In this document: positions 1 through 8,857 of the stretch, in pieces
Layout of the letters: each line of letters begins with the position of its first letter
Numbering within the stretch: position 1 is the first letter of the stretch
From: Cohnella terricola
GTDB lineage: Bacteria; Bacillota; Bacilli; Paenibacillales; Paenibacillaceae
NCBI RefSeq assembly: GCF_007786475.1
Contig: NZ_VNJJ01000008.1
Span: forward strand, 124,001-188,000
Direction: 5' to 3'
DNA: 64,000 bases
Position numbers and translations under genes: made by a program
Notes under the pieces: model-generated
Databases searched by the model: none
What the model was told of the DNA's origin: nothing
The model's input: the letters and a program-made list of their open reading frames with translations, nothing else

Positions 1-1458
1 CCGGCGCTTACCTTCGACAAAGTAGGCAATTACCGGGTCGCGTTAAAAGCACAGGACGATCCGCATCCCGATTATTTGTATCCCGACACGACGTTCGGGG
101 ATTATCGAAAATGGTCCAACGAGTTCTGGCAAGTCATAACGGTGCATCGTCGTCCCGTCGCGAAATTCACCGTATCCGTCATTCCGAACGATCATACGGT
201 TGTTTGGAACGATCAAAGCTATGACCCCGATCGCTGGCTTAGTCCTTCAAACTATAGCACGGAAGCAACCGGCATCGACTATAAAAATACACGCGGCGTA
301 CTTGAGTGGCGTTATTACTACATCACTCCGGATGGCGACGTTGTCAATCAGAAGCTGGTCACGCCTCAGATGAGCGGAAAATACCGCGTCGGTATGCAGG
401 TTAAAGACGAGTATAGCGCGTGGAGTTATTGGGCGGAGCAGACGATCGACATTACGACGCCGGTGCTTCCGGACGATCCGCCGATCCCGGGTTTTATCGT
501 CACGCCTTCCACGAATTACAGAAATGAGCCGTTCACGATTCAATCGACGGCATGGGACAAAGAAGACGGTCCGGCTGCTAATCTGAAACACGTCTATTAC
601 GTGCGTAACGTCACGGAGAACGGCCTGGAATCACCCCGATCAACCGATCGGGGAACGTGGAGCACGACATTTAGCTCGCTAGGCGTTATCGAGATCCGTC
701 AAGTCGTCACGGACTCCAAGGGACAGTCCGCACAGGCGATCCGGCGCGTTGCGGTCATTAATCGCAAACCGATCGCGGATTTCGACTGGAAGCCAAAGCC
801 GGTATTCGAGGGCGACACGGTTACGCTGGCGAACTTGTCCAGCGATCCGGACGGAGACCCGCTGTCGTACGAGTGGACGATCGTCGCTCCCGACGGATAT
901 CGCTTCGCAGGGGCGACGAAGGATATGGCGATACCCGGAAGATTAACGGAAAACAATACGGGTTCTTTTACGGTAACTCTGCGCGTGACGGATAGTTATG
1001 GAGCAAGCGATAGCGCAACTAAGCAGATTCCGGTTGCTGAGTTAACCATCGCTGGGCAAGTCGCGCACACGTCGGACTGGGACAAAAACCGCTTAAACTG
1101 GAATGCCAAATATCCCGCCAAGTTCCGAGCGGAGAACGTGTTTTGGGCCGGCGAAGCGTTCGTGTTGTCGGCCGAAACGACGGACACCGGATCTTCGGAG
1201 ACGAAAGCCGTCGCCGTCGAAGCAGCGGCAACGGCGGAATTGAAGAAGACGTTAACTGCGCAGCCGCCGGGAACCATCTCGTGGAGAGGTTTGCTTCGGG
1301 AGGCGGATACGAATATCGTATTCGTAGAACTTCCGGACGGCATGTATACGTTCGTGTTTACGGTGACTTACAGCAATGGCGTCAGAAAGACGTCTTCCGT
1401 ACCCATTGAAATTCGCGGAAAGGTCGATCAATACATGCAAGTGCATCGCATTCAATAA
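1..1458 (+). CDS. PKD-domain surface protein, C-terminal part (5' end outside window)
   Basis: The frame is open from the first base, so the gene starts upstream and only its last 485 residues are visible. The sequence is built of immunoglobulin-like PKD units: segments such as PIADFDWKPKP, DGDPLSYEW and TVTLRVTDSYG match the PKD pattern of a conserved DxDGD/YxW core followed by a V.D..G strand, and at least three units can be seen. PKD domains are usually extracellular adhesion or spacer modules. No catalytic domain or C-terminal sorting signal is visible, and the protein ends shortly after the last beta-rich unit. A strong terminator follows 26 nt after the stop. The function of the whole protein cannot be inferred from this fragment. 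Confidence 0.85.
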   Translation, partial: PALTFDKVGNYRVALKAQDDPHPDYLYPDTTFGDYRKWSNEFWQVITVHRRPVAKFTVSVIPNDHTVVWNDQSYDPDRWLSPSNYSTEATGIDYKNTRGVLEWRYYYITPDGDVVNQKLVTPQMSGKYRVGMQVKDEYSAWSYWAEQTIDITTPVLPDDPPIPGFIVTPSTNYRNEPFTIQSTAWDKEDGPAANLKHVYYVRNVTENGLESPRSTDRGTWSTTFSSLGVIEIRQVVTDSKGQSAQAIRRVAVINRKPIADFDWKPKPVFEGDTVTLANLSSDPDGDPLSYEWTIVAPDGYRFAGATKDMAIPGRLTENNTGSFTVTLRVTDSYGASDSATKQIPVAELTIAGQVAHTSDWDKNRLNWNAKYPAKFRAENVFWAGEAFVLSAETTDTGSSETKAVAVEAAATAELKKTLTAQPPGTISWRGLLREADTNIVFVELPDGMYTFVFTVTYSNGVRKTSSVPIEIRGKVDQYMQVHRIQ

Positions 1459-1484
1459 AGAGACATTTTGCCGCGCAAACGATC

Positions 1485-1518
1485 CGTTCTCCCGGTTTAC
1501 TAGGGAGAACGTTTTTTT
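1485..1518 (+). terminator. Rho-independent terminator after the PKD gene
   Basis: A 9-bp stem CGTTCTCCC / GGGAGAACG with a 9-nt loop is followed by seven T residues. It lies 26 nt after the PKD-protein stop. Confidence 0.9.
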
Positions 1519-1637
1519 GCGGCCATCCGTCCATGAGATGCTTCATTTCAACCTTCTTTTCGCCCTTTCCCAAGCATAAGCTTGAACCATGATATCCCGA
1601 GGACGACCCTCGGGACCCGGGCAAGGGAGGTTTAAGA

Positions 1638-2687
1638 ATGCGAAGAAAATGGGGCAGAGGTTTTCAGTTCAACTTTCCGAAAAACGCAGATTTTCCGAAG
1701 GTGCAACTTCCGAAGATGCAACTTCCGAAGCCGCTCCCGCGGCGTTGGGGAAAACGATTCCCGTTCTTCGGCGGCGGGAACGGAGGGTCTCCCATCCGTC
1801 CTGTTCCGCGAAAATGGGGGAGCGGGTTTTCGTCGATACGCATCGGCAGCGGAGTCTCACCCCGTCCTGTTCCGCGCAAGTGGGGAACGCGCCGGAGATT
1901 TTCGTTTAAGGCTGGCGGGGATTCCGGGCCGGCGAAGCGATGGACGCCCAAGCGGCAGCGATCGAAGATGAAACGAAGGCATGTCTGGTTGATCGCCTTG
2001 CTGATTGTGTTGTTTTTGATTATCCAAGGCGCGATTTTCCTCGATCGGGAGCTCCGGCAGCCCCTAATGTTCCTCGCCAAAATCAAAGTCAATCAATTGG
2101 CGACGAATGCGATCAACGATGCGATCAAATCCGAACTCGCCCAAGCCTTGGACTCGGACAAATTGATTCGATGGCGAACAAACGCCGATGGCAAAATAAC
2201 GGGTTTCGAAGTCGACTACAAGCAGCAAATGGCCATTACCGCTAGAACGATCGAAGTCGTCGAACGTTCGTTGCAGGAACACGAGGAAGTTCCGGAACGA
2301 ATTCCGATTGGTCACGTGCTGAACAGTCCGATCATTTCTTCCATCGGTCCCAGCGTATCGATCAAGTTCCGTCCGGCGAGTGTCGTGAAAGTCGAGGTGG
2401 AGACGGAGCAGAAGGAAGCCGGCATCAATAATCTCTTAGTGGAAGTCTACGCTCGCATCCGCACGGAAGTCGCCGTGATCATTCCTTTTGACAGGGAGCC
2501 GGAAGTTATCGAGACAAAAATTCCGCTATCGTATGCGCTCGTCGTTGGAGACGTTCCTACGTACTATTACGACGGAAGCGGCACTCCGGTCGGAAGCGGC
2601 GCTTCGCAAGCTCCGGCCATCGCGCTGCCCGGCAATCCCCCACCGCAAACGAAACTTCCGGCCGCGAATGAGGGGAAGGGCGATTAA
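1638..2687 (+). CDS. yunB: Sporulation protein YunB with an unusual basic N-terminal extension
   Basis: The start ATG is preceded by AAGGGAGG. Residues from about 115 on form the recognisable YunB body: a basic stretch, one hydrophobic segment (LIALLIVLFLIIQGAIFLD), then a conserved domain with AINDAIKSELAQ, VDYKQQMAIT, IPIGHVLNSPIISSIGP and an arginine-glutamate-rich end. YunB is a mother-cell (sigma-E) sporulation protein in Bacillus; its molecular role is not established. The first ~110 residues are a low-complexity Pro/Lys/Arg tail with repeats such as FPKVQLPKMQLPK and three PRKWG/PRRWG boxes, which I do not know from the family. The M23 gene at 5807-6886 and lipA are its usual Bacillus neighbours, but here a repeat array and a kdu cassette lie between them. 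Confidence 0.85.
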   Translation: MRRKWGRGFQFNFPKNADFPKVQLPKMQLPKPLPRRWGKRFPFFGGGNGGSPIRPVPRKWGSGFSSIRIGSGVSPRPVPRKWGTRRRFSFKAGGDSGPAKRWTPKRQRSKMKRRHVWLIALLIVLFLIIQGAIFLDRELRQPLMFLAKIKVNQLATNAINDAIKSELAQALDSDKLIRWRTNADGKITGFEVDYKQQMAITARTIEVVERSLQEHEEVPERIPIGHVLNSPIISSIGPSVSIKFRPASVVKVEVETEQKEAGINNLLVEVYARIRTEVAVIIPFDREPEVIETKIPLSYALVVGDVPTYYYDGSGTPVGSGASQAPAIALPGNPPPQTKLPAANEGKGD

Positions 2688-2718
2688 CCTGTTGGCGCGG
2701 GGTGTGATAGTGCGAACT

Positions 2719-3305
2719 GGTAGGGCTTACTGTCTGGCAGACCGTAAGCCGACTCACCAAGCACAATTCCGCCCCTGTAACGGTCTGGCAGACCGTAAGA
2801 CGACTCACCAACCACTATTTCGCCCCTGTAACGGTCTGGCAGGCCGTTAGCCGGCTCACCAAGCACAATTCCGCCCCTGTAACGGTCTGGCAGGCCGTTA
2901 GCCGGCTCACCAAGCACTATTCCGCCCCTGTAACGGTCTGGCAGGCCGTAAGCCGTCTCACCAAGCACAATTCCGCCCCTGTAACGGTCTGGCAGACCGT
3001 AAGACGACTCACCAACCACTATTTCGCCCCTGTAACGGTCTGGCAGACCGTAAGACAGCTCACCAACCACAATTCCGCCCCTGTAACGGTCTGTCAGACC
3101 GTAAGAAGGCTCACCAATCCCTATTCCACTCCTGTAACGGTCTGTCAGACCGTAAGCCGGCTCACCAGCCACAATTCCGCCACTGTAACAGTCTGGCAGG
3201 CCGTTAGCCGGTTCACCAAGCACTATTTCGCCCCTGTAACGGTCTGGCAGGCCGTTAGCCGGCTCACCAAGCACTATTCCGCCCCTGTAACGGCCTGTCA
3301 GAAGC
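2719..3305. repeat. Tandem array 1: 51-bp units with a hairpin core (about 12 copies)
   Basis: The GCCCCTGTAACGG block recurs exactly every 51 bp (for example 2771 and 2822). Each unit holds the inverted repeat TAACGGTCTG-G/T-CAG(A/G)CCGT, then a spacer of about 30 nt reading CTCACCAAGCAC... Eleven good cores and one degenerate core are present. Two subtypes alternate: CAGACCGTAAG and CAGGCCGTTAG. The A-to-G change in the arm keeps a G-U pair if the plus strand is transcribed. The minus strand has an open frame with a 17-residue periodic translation, which any stop-free unit of 51 bp would give; I do not call it a gene. The array fills the whole space between yunB and the kduI promoter. Confidence 0.9.
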
Positions 3306-3362
3306 ACGAAGATCTCCAAAGTACCTTGCTTAGTCCGTTTACCTCAGACATGTTCAGAACGG

Positions 3363-3415
3363 TTCACAAATGTTCGAAAATGTGTGTTATACTCGAATAA
3401 ACCAAAACGAACATT
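3363..3415 (+). promoter_or_regulatory. kduI promoter with a possible DeoR-family operator
   Basis: A TATACT -10 box is at 3388-3393, with a weak TTCACA -35 at 3363-3368 (19-nt spacer). The inverted pair AATGTTCG (3369-3376) and CGAACATT (3408-3415) brackets the -10 box, and a further TGTTC lies at 3351. These are plausible operator half-sites for the DeoR-type regulator encoded just downstream. The site assignment is inference. Confidence 0.5.
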
Positions 3416-3429
3416 GGAGGAAAGTTGCA

Positions 3430-4263
3430 ATGGAAATCAGACACTCAACGAACCCGGCCGACGCCAAGCATTATGATACGGCTAGATTGCGCAAGCAATA
3501 CTTGATCGAAAACCTGTTTCAAGCCGATCAAATCAACATGGTATACGCTCACGACGATCGCCTCGTTATCGGCGGCGCGAATCCGGTCGGCAAGAAGCTG
3601 ACGTTGGAAGCGGCCGACGTGCTCAAAACCGAATATTTCCTCGAGCGCCGGGAAATCGGCTTTATTCATATCGGCGGCGGGGAAGCCGTAATCGAAACTG
3701 ACGGAGAACGTCACACGCTGGGCAAGCTCGATACACTGTACGTCGGCAAAGGCACGCGCAGCGTAACGGTTTCCAGCGCGAACCCGTCCGAACCCGCGAA
3801 AGTGTATTTCACTTCGGCGCTCGCGCATGCGACTTATCCGACACGCAAAGTGTCCGTGCAGGAAGCGACCACGCTGAATCTAGGCGCGCTTGAGTCGTCG
3901 AACGAACGCACGATCCATCAGATCATTCACGAGAACGGCGTGCAGAGCTGCCAGCTCATGCTGGGCGTAACGCTGTTCAAACCCGGAAGCGTATGGAATA
4001 CGATGCCGGCACACTTGCACGACCGCCGCATGGAAGCTTATTTGTACTTTGACATGAACGCCGATGCGAGAGTATTCCATTTCATGGGCGAACCGAACGA
4101 GACCCGCCATCTGGTCGTGTCCAACGAGCAGGCGGTCATTTCTCCGAGTTGGTCGATCCACTCCGGGGCGGGTACGAGCAGCTATGCTTTCGTATGGGCG
4201 ATGGCCGGCGAGAACTATTCGTTCAAGGACCAAGAATTTATCGCTATGGATGCGTTAAAATAG
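3430..4263 (+). CDS. kduI: 5-dehydro-4-deoxy-D-glucuronate isomerase
   Basis: KduI converts 5-keto-4-deoxyuronate (from unsaturated galacturonate or glucuronate released by pectin or glycosaminoglycan lyases) into 2,5-diketo-3-deoxygluconate in the cytoplasm. The 277-residue product has the family length and start (MEIRHSTNPADAKHYDT), the cupin segment with MPAHLHDRRMEAYLYFD carrying the metal-binding His and Glu residues, and the conserved end SWSIHSGAGTSSYAFVWAMAGEN. I chose ATG 3430, 8 nt after TTGGAGG, over an in-frame ATG at 3370 that overlaps the promoter. It is followed by the DeoR regulator (31-nt gap) and kduD, forming a compact operon. No lyase or kdgK/kdgA is in the window. Confidence 0.95.
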   Translation: MEIRHSTNPADAKHYDTARLRKQYLIENLFQADQINMVYAHDDRLVIGGANPVGKKLTLEAADVLKTEYFLERREIGFIHIGGGEAVIETDGERHTLGKLDTLYVGKGTRSVTVSSANPSEPAKVYFTSALAHATYPTRKVSVQEATTLNLGALESSNERTIHQIIHENGVQSCQLMLGVTLFKPGSVWNTMPAHLHDRRMEAYLYFDMNADARVFHFMGEPNETRHLVVSNEQAVISPSWSIHSGAGTSSYAFVWAMAGENYSFKDQEFIAMDALK

Positions 4264-4294
4264 AAGCATCCGACTATCGGGAGGAAACCCCTGA

Positions 4295-5068
4295 ATGCTT
4301 GCCGTAACGCGTCATCAATCCATTCTTGAACTATTGCAATCGCAAGGAACCGTGCAGGTATCCGAACTAAGCGAACGGTTCGACGTCACGTCCAAGACAA
4401 TCCGCGAGGATTTGGAAAAGTTAGAGGAGAAAGGCTTGCTTAAGAGGATTCACGGTGGGGCGATCGGCCGCAGCGACGAGAACGAGCCGATGCTCCCCTT
4501 GCAGATTCCGAATACCCAACGCATCAAGGAAAAGGAAGCGATCGCCCTTCATGCTCTCCGATATATCCGGGAAGACGATATCATCGCCCTCGACGCGGGA
4601 AGCACGACGCTCGAGATCGCCAAAAAAATTCCCGATATGCCGCTGACCGTATTGACGAACGATCTGTTCATCATTCGGGAACTGATGCCGAAGGAGAGAA
4701 TTCGCTTGGTCGTTCCCGGGGGATACCGTCATCGCAACGTGCTGATCGGCAACGACGCTTTGGAATGGCTGACCCGGTTAAACGTCCAGAAAACGTTCCT
4801 TTCGGCTACCGGCGTCCACGACAAATTCGGCTTGTCCGTTTTTACCGGAGAAATGCTCGAATTGAAAAAAGCTTACGTCTCCTGCGCGAAAGAAATCTAT
4901 GCGGTAGCCGACCACGCCAAGTTCGACCGGGCCGCCTTGCAGACATTCGCCGCGATGGAGGATTTGGACCTGCTCATTACGGACGACGGGCTTTCCGAAG
5001 AAACCCGGCGCCGTTACGAAGAAGGAGGCAAAGTAAAAATTGAACTCGCATCTACGAAATCGATTTGA
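4295..5068 (+). CDS. DeoR/GlpR-family transcriptional regulator of the kdu operon
   Basis: The N-terminus (RHQSILELLQSQGTVQVSELSERFDVTSKTIREDLEKLEEKGLLKRIHGGA) is a classic DeoR winged helix-turn-helix. It is followed by the DeoR sensor domain, with DAGSTTLEIAKKIP (sugar-phosphate binding loop) and VVADHAKF-type residues (YAVADHAKFDR). At 257 aa the length is normal. Members of this family repress sugar catabolic operons and are released by a phosphorylated intermediate. Its position between kduI and kduD, overlapping kduD by 29 nt, suggests it controls uronate degradation; the effector is not known. The start ATG has GGGAGG 8 nt upstream. Confidence 0.92.
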   Translation: MLAVTRHQSILELLQSQGTVQVSELSERFDVTSKTIREDLEKLEEKGLLKRIHGGAIGRSDENEPMLPLQIPNTQRIKEKEAIALHALRYIREDDIIALDAGSTTLEIAKKIPDMPLTVLTNDLFIIRELMPKERIRLVVPGGYRHRNVLIGNDALEWLTRLNVQKTFLSATGVHDKFGLSVFTGEMLELKKAYVSCAKEIYAVADHAKFDRAALQTFAAMEDLDLLITDDGLSEETRRRYEEGGKVKIELASTKSI

Positions 5069-5810
5069 TCTTACAGGCAAAACCGCAGTCGTCACGGGCG
5101 CGGGACGGGGATTGGGACAAGCGATCGCCATCGGGTTGGCGGAAGCGGGAGCAAATCTCGTGCTGGTCACGAACCGGACTTCCGCGGCCGAGACCAAATC
5201 CAGCGTCGAGAATCTCGGCAGGAAAGCGCGAATCGTCCAGACCGACGTAGCCGATCGGAGCAAACTTCCCACGATCATCGACGCTGCCGTCGAAACGTTC
5301 GGCGGTATCGATATCCTCGTGAACAACGCGGGTATTATTCGCCGAACGCCGGCGATCGAACACGCGTATTCCGATTGGCAGGAAGTGCTAGACGTTAATC
5401 TGAATTCCGTGTTCGTTCTCTGTCAACTTGCGGGAGAACTGATGCTTGAACAGGGTTCCGGCAAAATCATCAATATCGCGTCCATGTTATCGTTCCAAGG
5501 CGGGATCAACGTTCCCGGTTATACGGCGAGCAAACACGCGGTCGCGGGGCTAACCAAAGCGCTGGCCAACGAGTGGGCATCCAAAGGGGTCCAAGTCAAC
5601 GCAATCGCGCCGGGATACATGGCGACGGACAATACGGAAGCGCTAAGGAACGATCCGGTGCGCAGCCGTCAAATCCTTGATCGCATTCCGGCAGGCCGCT
5701 GGGGGGACAACCAGGATCTAATCGGCCCCGCCATATTCCTCGCGTCCTCCGCTTCCGATTATATGAACGGGCACGTGCTTTGCGTGGACGGCGGCTGGAT
5801 GAACCGTTAA
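5040..5810 (+). CDS. kduD: SDR dehydrogenase, probable 2-dehydro-3-deoxy-D-gluconate 5-dehydrogenase
   Basis: This is a classical short-chain dehydrogenase of 256 aa: cofactor loop TGAGRGLG near the N-terminus, NNAG, an IINIAS segment with the catalytic serine region, and YTASK as the Tyr-x3-Lys pair, ending in the typical DGGWMNR. KduD reduces the 2,5-diketo sugar produced by KduI to 2-keto-3-deoxygluconate. The pairing with kduI makes this activity the best call, although gluconate 5-dehydrogenases look alike. The start is TTG, with GAAGGAGG inside the end of the regulator gene, so the two genes overlap by 29 nt and are probably translationally coupled. Its TAA overlaps the stop of the converging M23 gene in the tetranucleotide TTAA. 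Confidence 0.88.
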   Translation: MNSHLRNRFDLTGKTAVVTGAGRGLGQAIAIGLAEAGANLVLVTNRTSAAETKSSVENLGRKARIVQTDVADRSKLPTIIDAAVETFGGIDILVNNAGIIRRTPAIEHAYSDWQEVLDVNLNSVFVLCQLAGELMLEQGSGKIINIASMLSFQGGINVPGYTASKHAVAGLTKALANEWASKGVQVNAIAPGYMATDNTEALRNDPVRSRQILDRIPAGRWGDNQDLIGPAIFLASSASDYMNGHVLCVDGGWMNR

Positions 5811-6886
5811 TGGATGGGGGTGCCGCCCGGTTTACGTTTGGGGCTCATCGCTTTGAGCTCCTCGCGTTCCCAGCGGCGCAGCAACGGATACGGATCGAAC
5901 GCCCATTCCACGAGGCCGCGGTCCCGATAGATGCCGTAATGCAGATGCGGAGGAAACTTCCCTTGCGTTCCGGGGCGCCCGTATCCGGAGCTGCCTACCC
6001 AACCGATCACTTGACCGGGACTGACAATGTCCCCGGTCTTTATTTTTTTGTCGAACCCCGACAGATGCGCGTAGTAATGATAAAAGTTATTCAAATCCCG
6101 AATTCCGATCCGCCAGCCGCCGTAAGCGTTCCAACCCTTGATTTCGACGACGCCGTAACAGGTGCTGCGGACGGGAACCCCGGAATGCGCGAAAATGTCC
6201 GTGCCCTCGTGGATTCTTTTGCCGCCCCAACCGCGACTATTGCCCCAGGTGCTTCGAAACGAGTAATTGCTGCTCGGAGGAAGCGGGAAGGCATGTCCGT
6301 TCAAATCCAGGCGATTAAAATGTTTGTACAGCTTGGAGAATTGCATCACACGCTGCACGGCGCGCGTATTGCGGTAATATTCCCATAACCCGATGCTGAA
6401 GTCTTCATCGGAGCTGCCACGCTGCAATACTTGAACCGCCACCGAGTAAAGAAGATCTTCGTCTTTGCCGCGATCAGCTTTGCGGTCTCCCGAACCGTCT
6501 TTGCCGATGCCGCGAAAAAATTGAATGGACAAGGGATCGGTATCGTCCTTATTCGGGTTCAAATCTCCGCTCCATCTGGAATCGGATATGTACACTCCGG
6601 TAACCGCGTCTTGGCGAATCGGTCTCGTTTTTGGGTGGGCTTTCGAAATCGTGCGTTCGTATTGATCGATAGCCGCAATATTATGCCATTCCAAACCGGT
6701 ACGGAGGCTTACAGCTTCGTAAAGCCGCCGTCTTTGCTCGATTTCGTCGGGCTCGCCGTTCTTCTCTTTGGCCGCGCCACTCGCCGCGAAACCGTGATCG
6801 CCTATCCAAAGCAACATCAGAATAACGGTAGCCGCCGTGCCGATTCTCGCGCAGCGCCCCCATCTTCGCCAATCGTAACGCAACAT
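5807..6886 (-). CDS. lytH: LytH-like M23 metallopeptidase (sporulation L-Ala-D-Glu endopeptidase type)
   Basis: The protein has 359 aa. It has an N-terminal hydrophobic segment (about residues 13-33) and an uncharacterised helical region. From about residue 215 it carries a LytM/M23 zinc peptidase domain with HEGTDIF (first metal ligands), YYAHL and HLHYGIY (HxH motif). In Bacillus, LytH (YunA) matures spore cortex peptidoglycan by removing L-alanine side chains, and lytH lies between yunB and lipA, as here apart from the inserted kdu cassette. The start ATG follows GGGAGGAGTC. Its stop overlaps the stop of kduD by 4 nt. The peptidase family is certain; the exact cleavage specificity is inferred from synteny. 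Confidence 0.85.
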   Translation of the reverse strand: MLRYDWRRWGRCARIGTAATVILMLLWIGDHGFAASGAAKEKNGEPDEIEQRRRLYEAVSLRTGLEWHNIAAIDQYERTISKAHPKTRPIRQDAVTGVYISDSRWSGDLNPNKDDTDPLSIQFFRGIGKDGSGDRKADRGKDEDLLYSVAVQVLQRGSSDEDFSIGLWEYYRNTRAVQRVMQFSKLYKHFNRLDLNGHAFPLPPSSNYSFRSTWGNSRGWGGKRIHEGTDIFAHSGVPVRSTCYGVVEIKGWNAYGGWRIGIRDLNNFYHYYAHLSGFDKKIKTGDIVSPGQVIGWVGSSGYGRPGTQGKFPPHLHYGIYRDRGLVEWAFDPYPLLRRWEREELKAMSPKRKPGGTPIH

Positions 6887-6932
6887 GACTCCTCCCTCGT
6901 TTTCGGCGTATAGACGTAGGGTTTACAGATCA

Positions 6933-6960
6933 TTGGTTTTTATCCGAATCATGCTATAAT
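6933..6960 (+). promoter_or_regulatory. lipA promoter (sigma-A type)
   Basis: A perfect TATAAT (6955-6960) is preceded at 16 nt by TTGGTT (6933-6938). The lipA start lies 28 nt downstream. Confidence 0.7.
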
Positions 6961-6987
6961 AAGGAGGACAGAAAGAGGGGAATCACA

Positions 6988-7893
6988 ATGTCGACGAAAG
7001 TCAAACCGCCCAAACCCGAGTGGCTGAAAATCAGGCTGACGACGGGGGAACCCTACCAAGAACTCAAGCAAGTAATGCGGAGCAAGACGCTTCATACGGT
7101 TTGCGAAGAAGCTCGTTGTCCGAATATATATGAATGCTGGGCCAATCGCACGGCTACCTTTATGATCCTTGGGGATATTTGCACCCGGGCATGCCGTTTC
7201 TGCGCAGTCAAAACCGGATTGCCGACGGAGCTCGACCTGCAAGAGCCGGAACGGGTCGCGGAAGCCGCCGAACAAATGGGACTCAAGCATTGCGTCGTAA
7301 CTTCCGTGGCCAGGGACGACTTGAAGGATGGGGGAGCTTCCATCTTCGCGGCGACGATCAAGGCGATCCGCAATCGGCTTCCGTTCTGCAGCGTGGAAGT
7401 GCTTATTCCGGATTTTCTGGGCGATGCCGATTCGCTTAAAATCGTGATGGATGCGAAACCGGATATTCTTAACCATAACATCGAGACCGTCGCGCGGCTT
7501 TCCGATCGCGTGCGGGCTAAAGCGAAGTACCCGAGATCGCTCGAACTGATCCGACGGGCGAAAGAAATGCAGCCGGATATCCCAACGAAGTCGAGTATCA
7601 TGTTGGGATTAGGGGAAACTTACGAGGAAATTCTCCAAGCGATGGACGATCTGCGGTCGGTCGACTGCAATATTTTGACGCTGGGACAATACTTGCAGCC
7701 TTCCTCTTCCCACCTGAATGTCGTTCGTTACGTTCATCCGGACGAATTCGCGGCGTTAAAAATCGAGGGACTGAACCGGGGATTTTCCCATGTGGAATCC
7801 GCTCCGTTCGTCCGAAGCTCTTATCATGCGCATGAGCAAGTCAAATCTGCGGAGGCAAGAACGACCGGTCTTCGGAAGGAGAGCGAAACATGA
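6988..7893 (+). CDS. lipA: Lipoyl synthase (radical SAM)
   Basis: LipA inserts two sulfur atoms into octanoyl groups on the E2 and GcvH proteins, forming lipoyl cofactor. Both iron-sulfur clusters can be seen: the auxiliary cluster [12 protein letters not shown] (Cys39, 44, 50) and the radical-SAM CTRACRFC (Cys65, 69, 72). The 301-aa length and the C-terminal serine ligand region ([10 protein letters not shown]) are typical. The ATG has AAAGAGGGG upstream. The stop overlaps the next start in ATGA, so yutD is translationally coupled. The lipA-yutD order is conserved in Bacillus. Confidence 0.97.
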   Translation: MSTKVKPPKPEWLKIRLTTGEPYQELKQVMRSKTLHTVCEEARCPNIYECWANRTATFMILGDICTRACRFCAVKTGLPTELDLQEPERVAEAAEQMGLKHCVVTSVARDDLKDGGASIFAATIKAIRNRLPFCSVEVLIPDFLGDADSLKIVMDAKPDILNHNIETVARLSDRVRAKAKYPRSLELIRRAKEMQPDIPTKSSIMLGLGETYEEILQAMDDLRSVDCNILTLGQYLQPSSSHLNVVRYVHPDEFAALKIEGLNRGFSHVESAPFVRSSYHAHEQVKSAEARTTGLRKESET

Positions 7894-8789
7894 TTTTCAT
7901 GGCGGGAGGCAATGCATATTCGCTAGTCCATGAGCATAAGAGCGGATGGAATCCCGAAGCCTTCCGGGAGCGGTACAGCGAAGTGCTGGAACGCTTCGAT
8001 TACATCGTCGGAGATTGGGGCTACAATCAGCTCCGCTTAAGAGGTTTTTATCATGACGGCCATCCTCGTGCGGTCAAAGAATACGCGATTTCGAGTTTTG
8101 TCGATTACATTAACGAATATTGCAATTTCGGCTGCGCCCACTTCGTCCTCACCAAGGTAGACGCAAACGCTTTACCTCCGGAAGCGGAGATTTCGCGAGA
8201 AGAGTCCCCCGAAGCGAAGATCGCCATGAACGAGACGGGGGAGCAAGCGGCCGAGACGGCAGCAGCCCTAAGCGGGCCGATTATGCGCTGGCCGCTTAAG
8301 GAGCGAGCGGGCGGTCCCGTACGCGTTCCTAACGTCACCGTATCCGCCGTGGCCAGAGCCGCCGCGGACGCCGAGCGGCGGAATGCCGCTCAGCAGAACG
8401 ACAACTCGTCCGGTTCCTCTTCTTTCGGACGCGGAAATTATTCTAGACATGATTCCGGCGGAGGTCCCAATCGGCCCAACCGTTCGAACAATCAATCTTC
8501 CGGCGGAGAACGGAGACACCAGTCTCAAAGCCGTGATGCCGGACAAGCGTCGAACAAGCCGAATCCGCGCGGCCCGAGGCCGCAAAATCCGGATCAAAGC
8601 AATCGCGTTCCGGCCGAGGCCAGAACTGCCGAATCGGGCAGCGCCCAACCGCGCGGCGAAGGCTCCCGGCCGGACGGCAATCGCTGGCAGGGAAGAAATC
8701 GCAGGCGCAAGAGCTTTGGCGGCAAGCCAGGCCCTCGCCCCGAAGGCGCGCCTCGCCAAGATGCCGGTACGCCGAAATCGAGCGAATAA
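7890..8789 (+). CDS. yutD: YutD-like protein (DUF1027) with a long disordered tail
   Basis: The first ~95 residues match YutD ([48 protein letters not shown]). The remaining ~200 residues are low-complexity and rich in Arg, Asn, Gly, Pro, Ser and Gln, ending in Arg/Gly/Pro-rich repeats, so this protein is about three times the usual YutD length. The tail resembles RNA-binding RGG-like tails, but that is only a compositional impression. YutD has no established function. The ATG overlaps the lipA stop. Confidence 0.85.
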   Translation: MIFMAGGNAYSLVHEHKSGWNPEAFRERYSEVLERFDYIVGDWGYNQLRLRGFYHDGHPRAVKEYAISSFVDYINEYCNFGCAHFVLTKVDANALPPEAEISREESPEAKIAMNETGEQAAETAAALSGPIMRWPLKERAGGPVRVPNVTVSAVARAAADAERRNAAQQNDNSSGSSSFGRGNYSRHDSGGGPNRPNRSNNQSSGGERRHQSQSRDAGQASNKPNPRGPRPQNPDQSNRVPAEARTAESGSAQPRGEGSRPDGNRWQGRNRRRKSFGGKPGPRPEGAPRQDAGTPKSSE

Positions 8790-8802
8790 TTGCAACATCA
8801 TT

Positions 8803-8843
8803 AAAGCCCTGAATCCATCTACAAATCGGATTCAGGGCTTTTT
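8803..8843 (+). terminator. Terminator after yutD, between convergent genes
   Basis: Stem AAAGCCCTGAATCC / GGATTCAGGGCTTT with an 11-nt loop and a T-run. On the minus strand the arm ends with A/T residues too, so it may also serve nadK. Confidence 0.9.
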
Positions 8844-8857
8844 CTGGCCTTTATTTT

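Noticed and set aside
2684-3319. 211-residue open frame with 17-residue repeats on the minus strand of array 1
   Set aside because: Any stop-free 51-bp unit gives such a frame. There is no ribosome site, and base changes between units are not concentrated at third codon positions.
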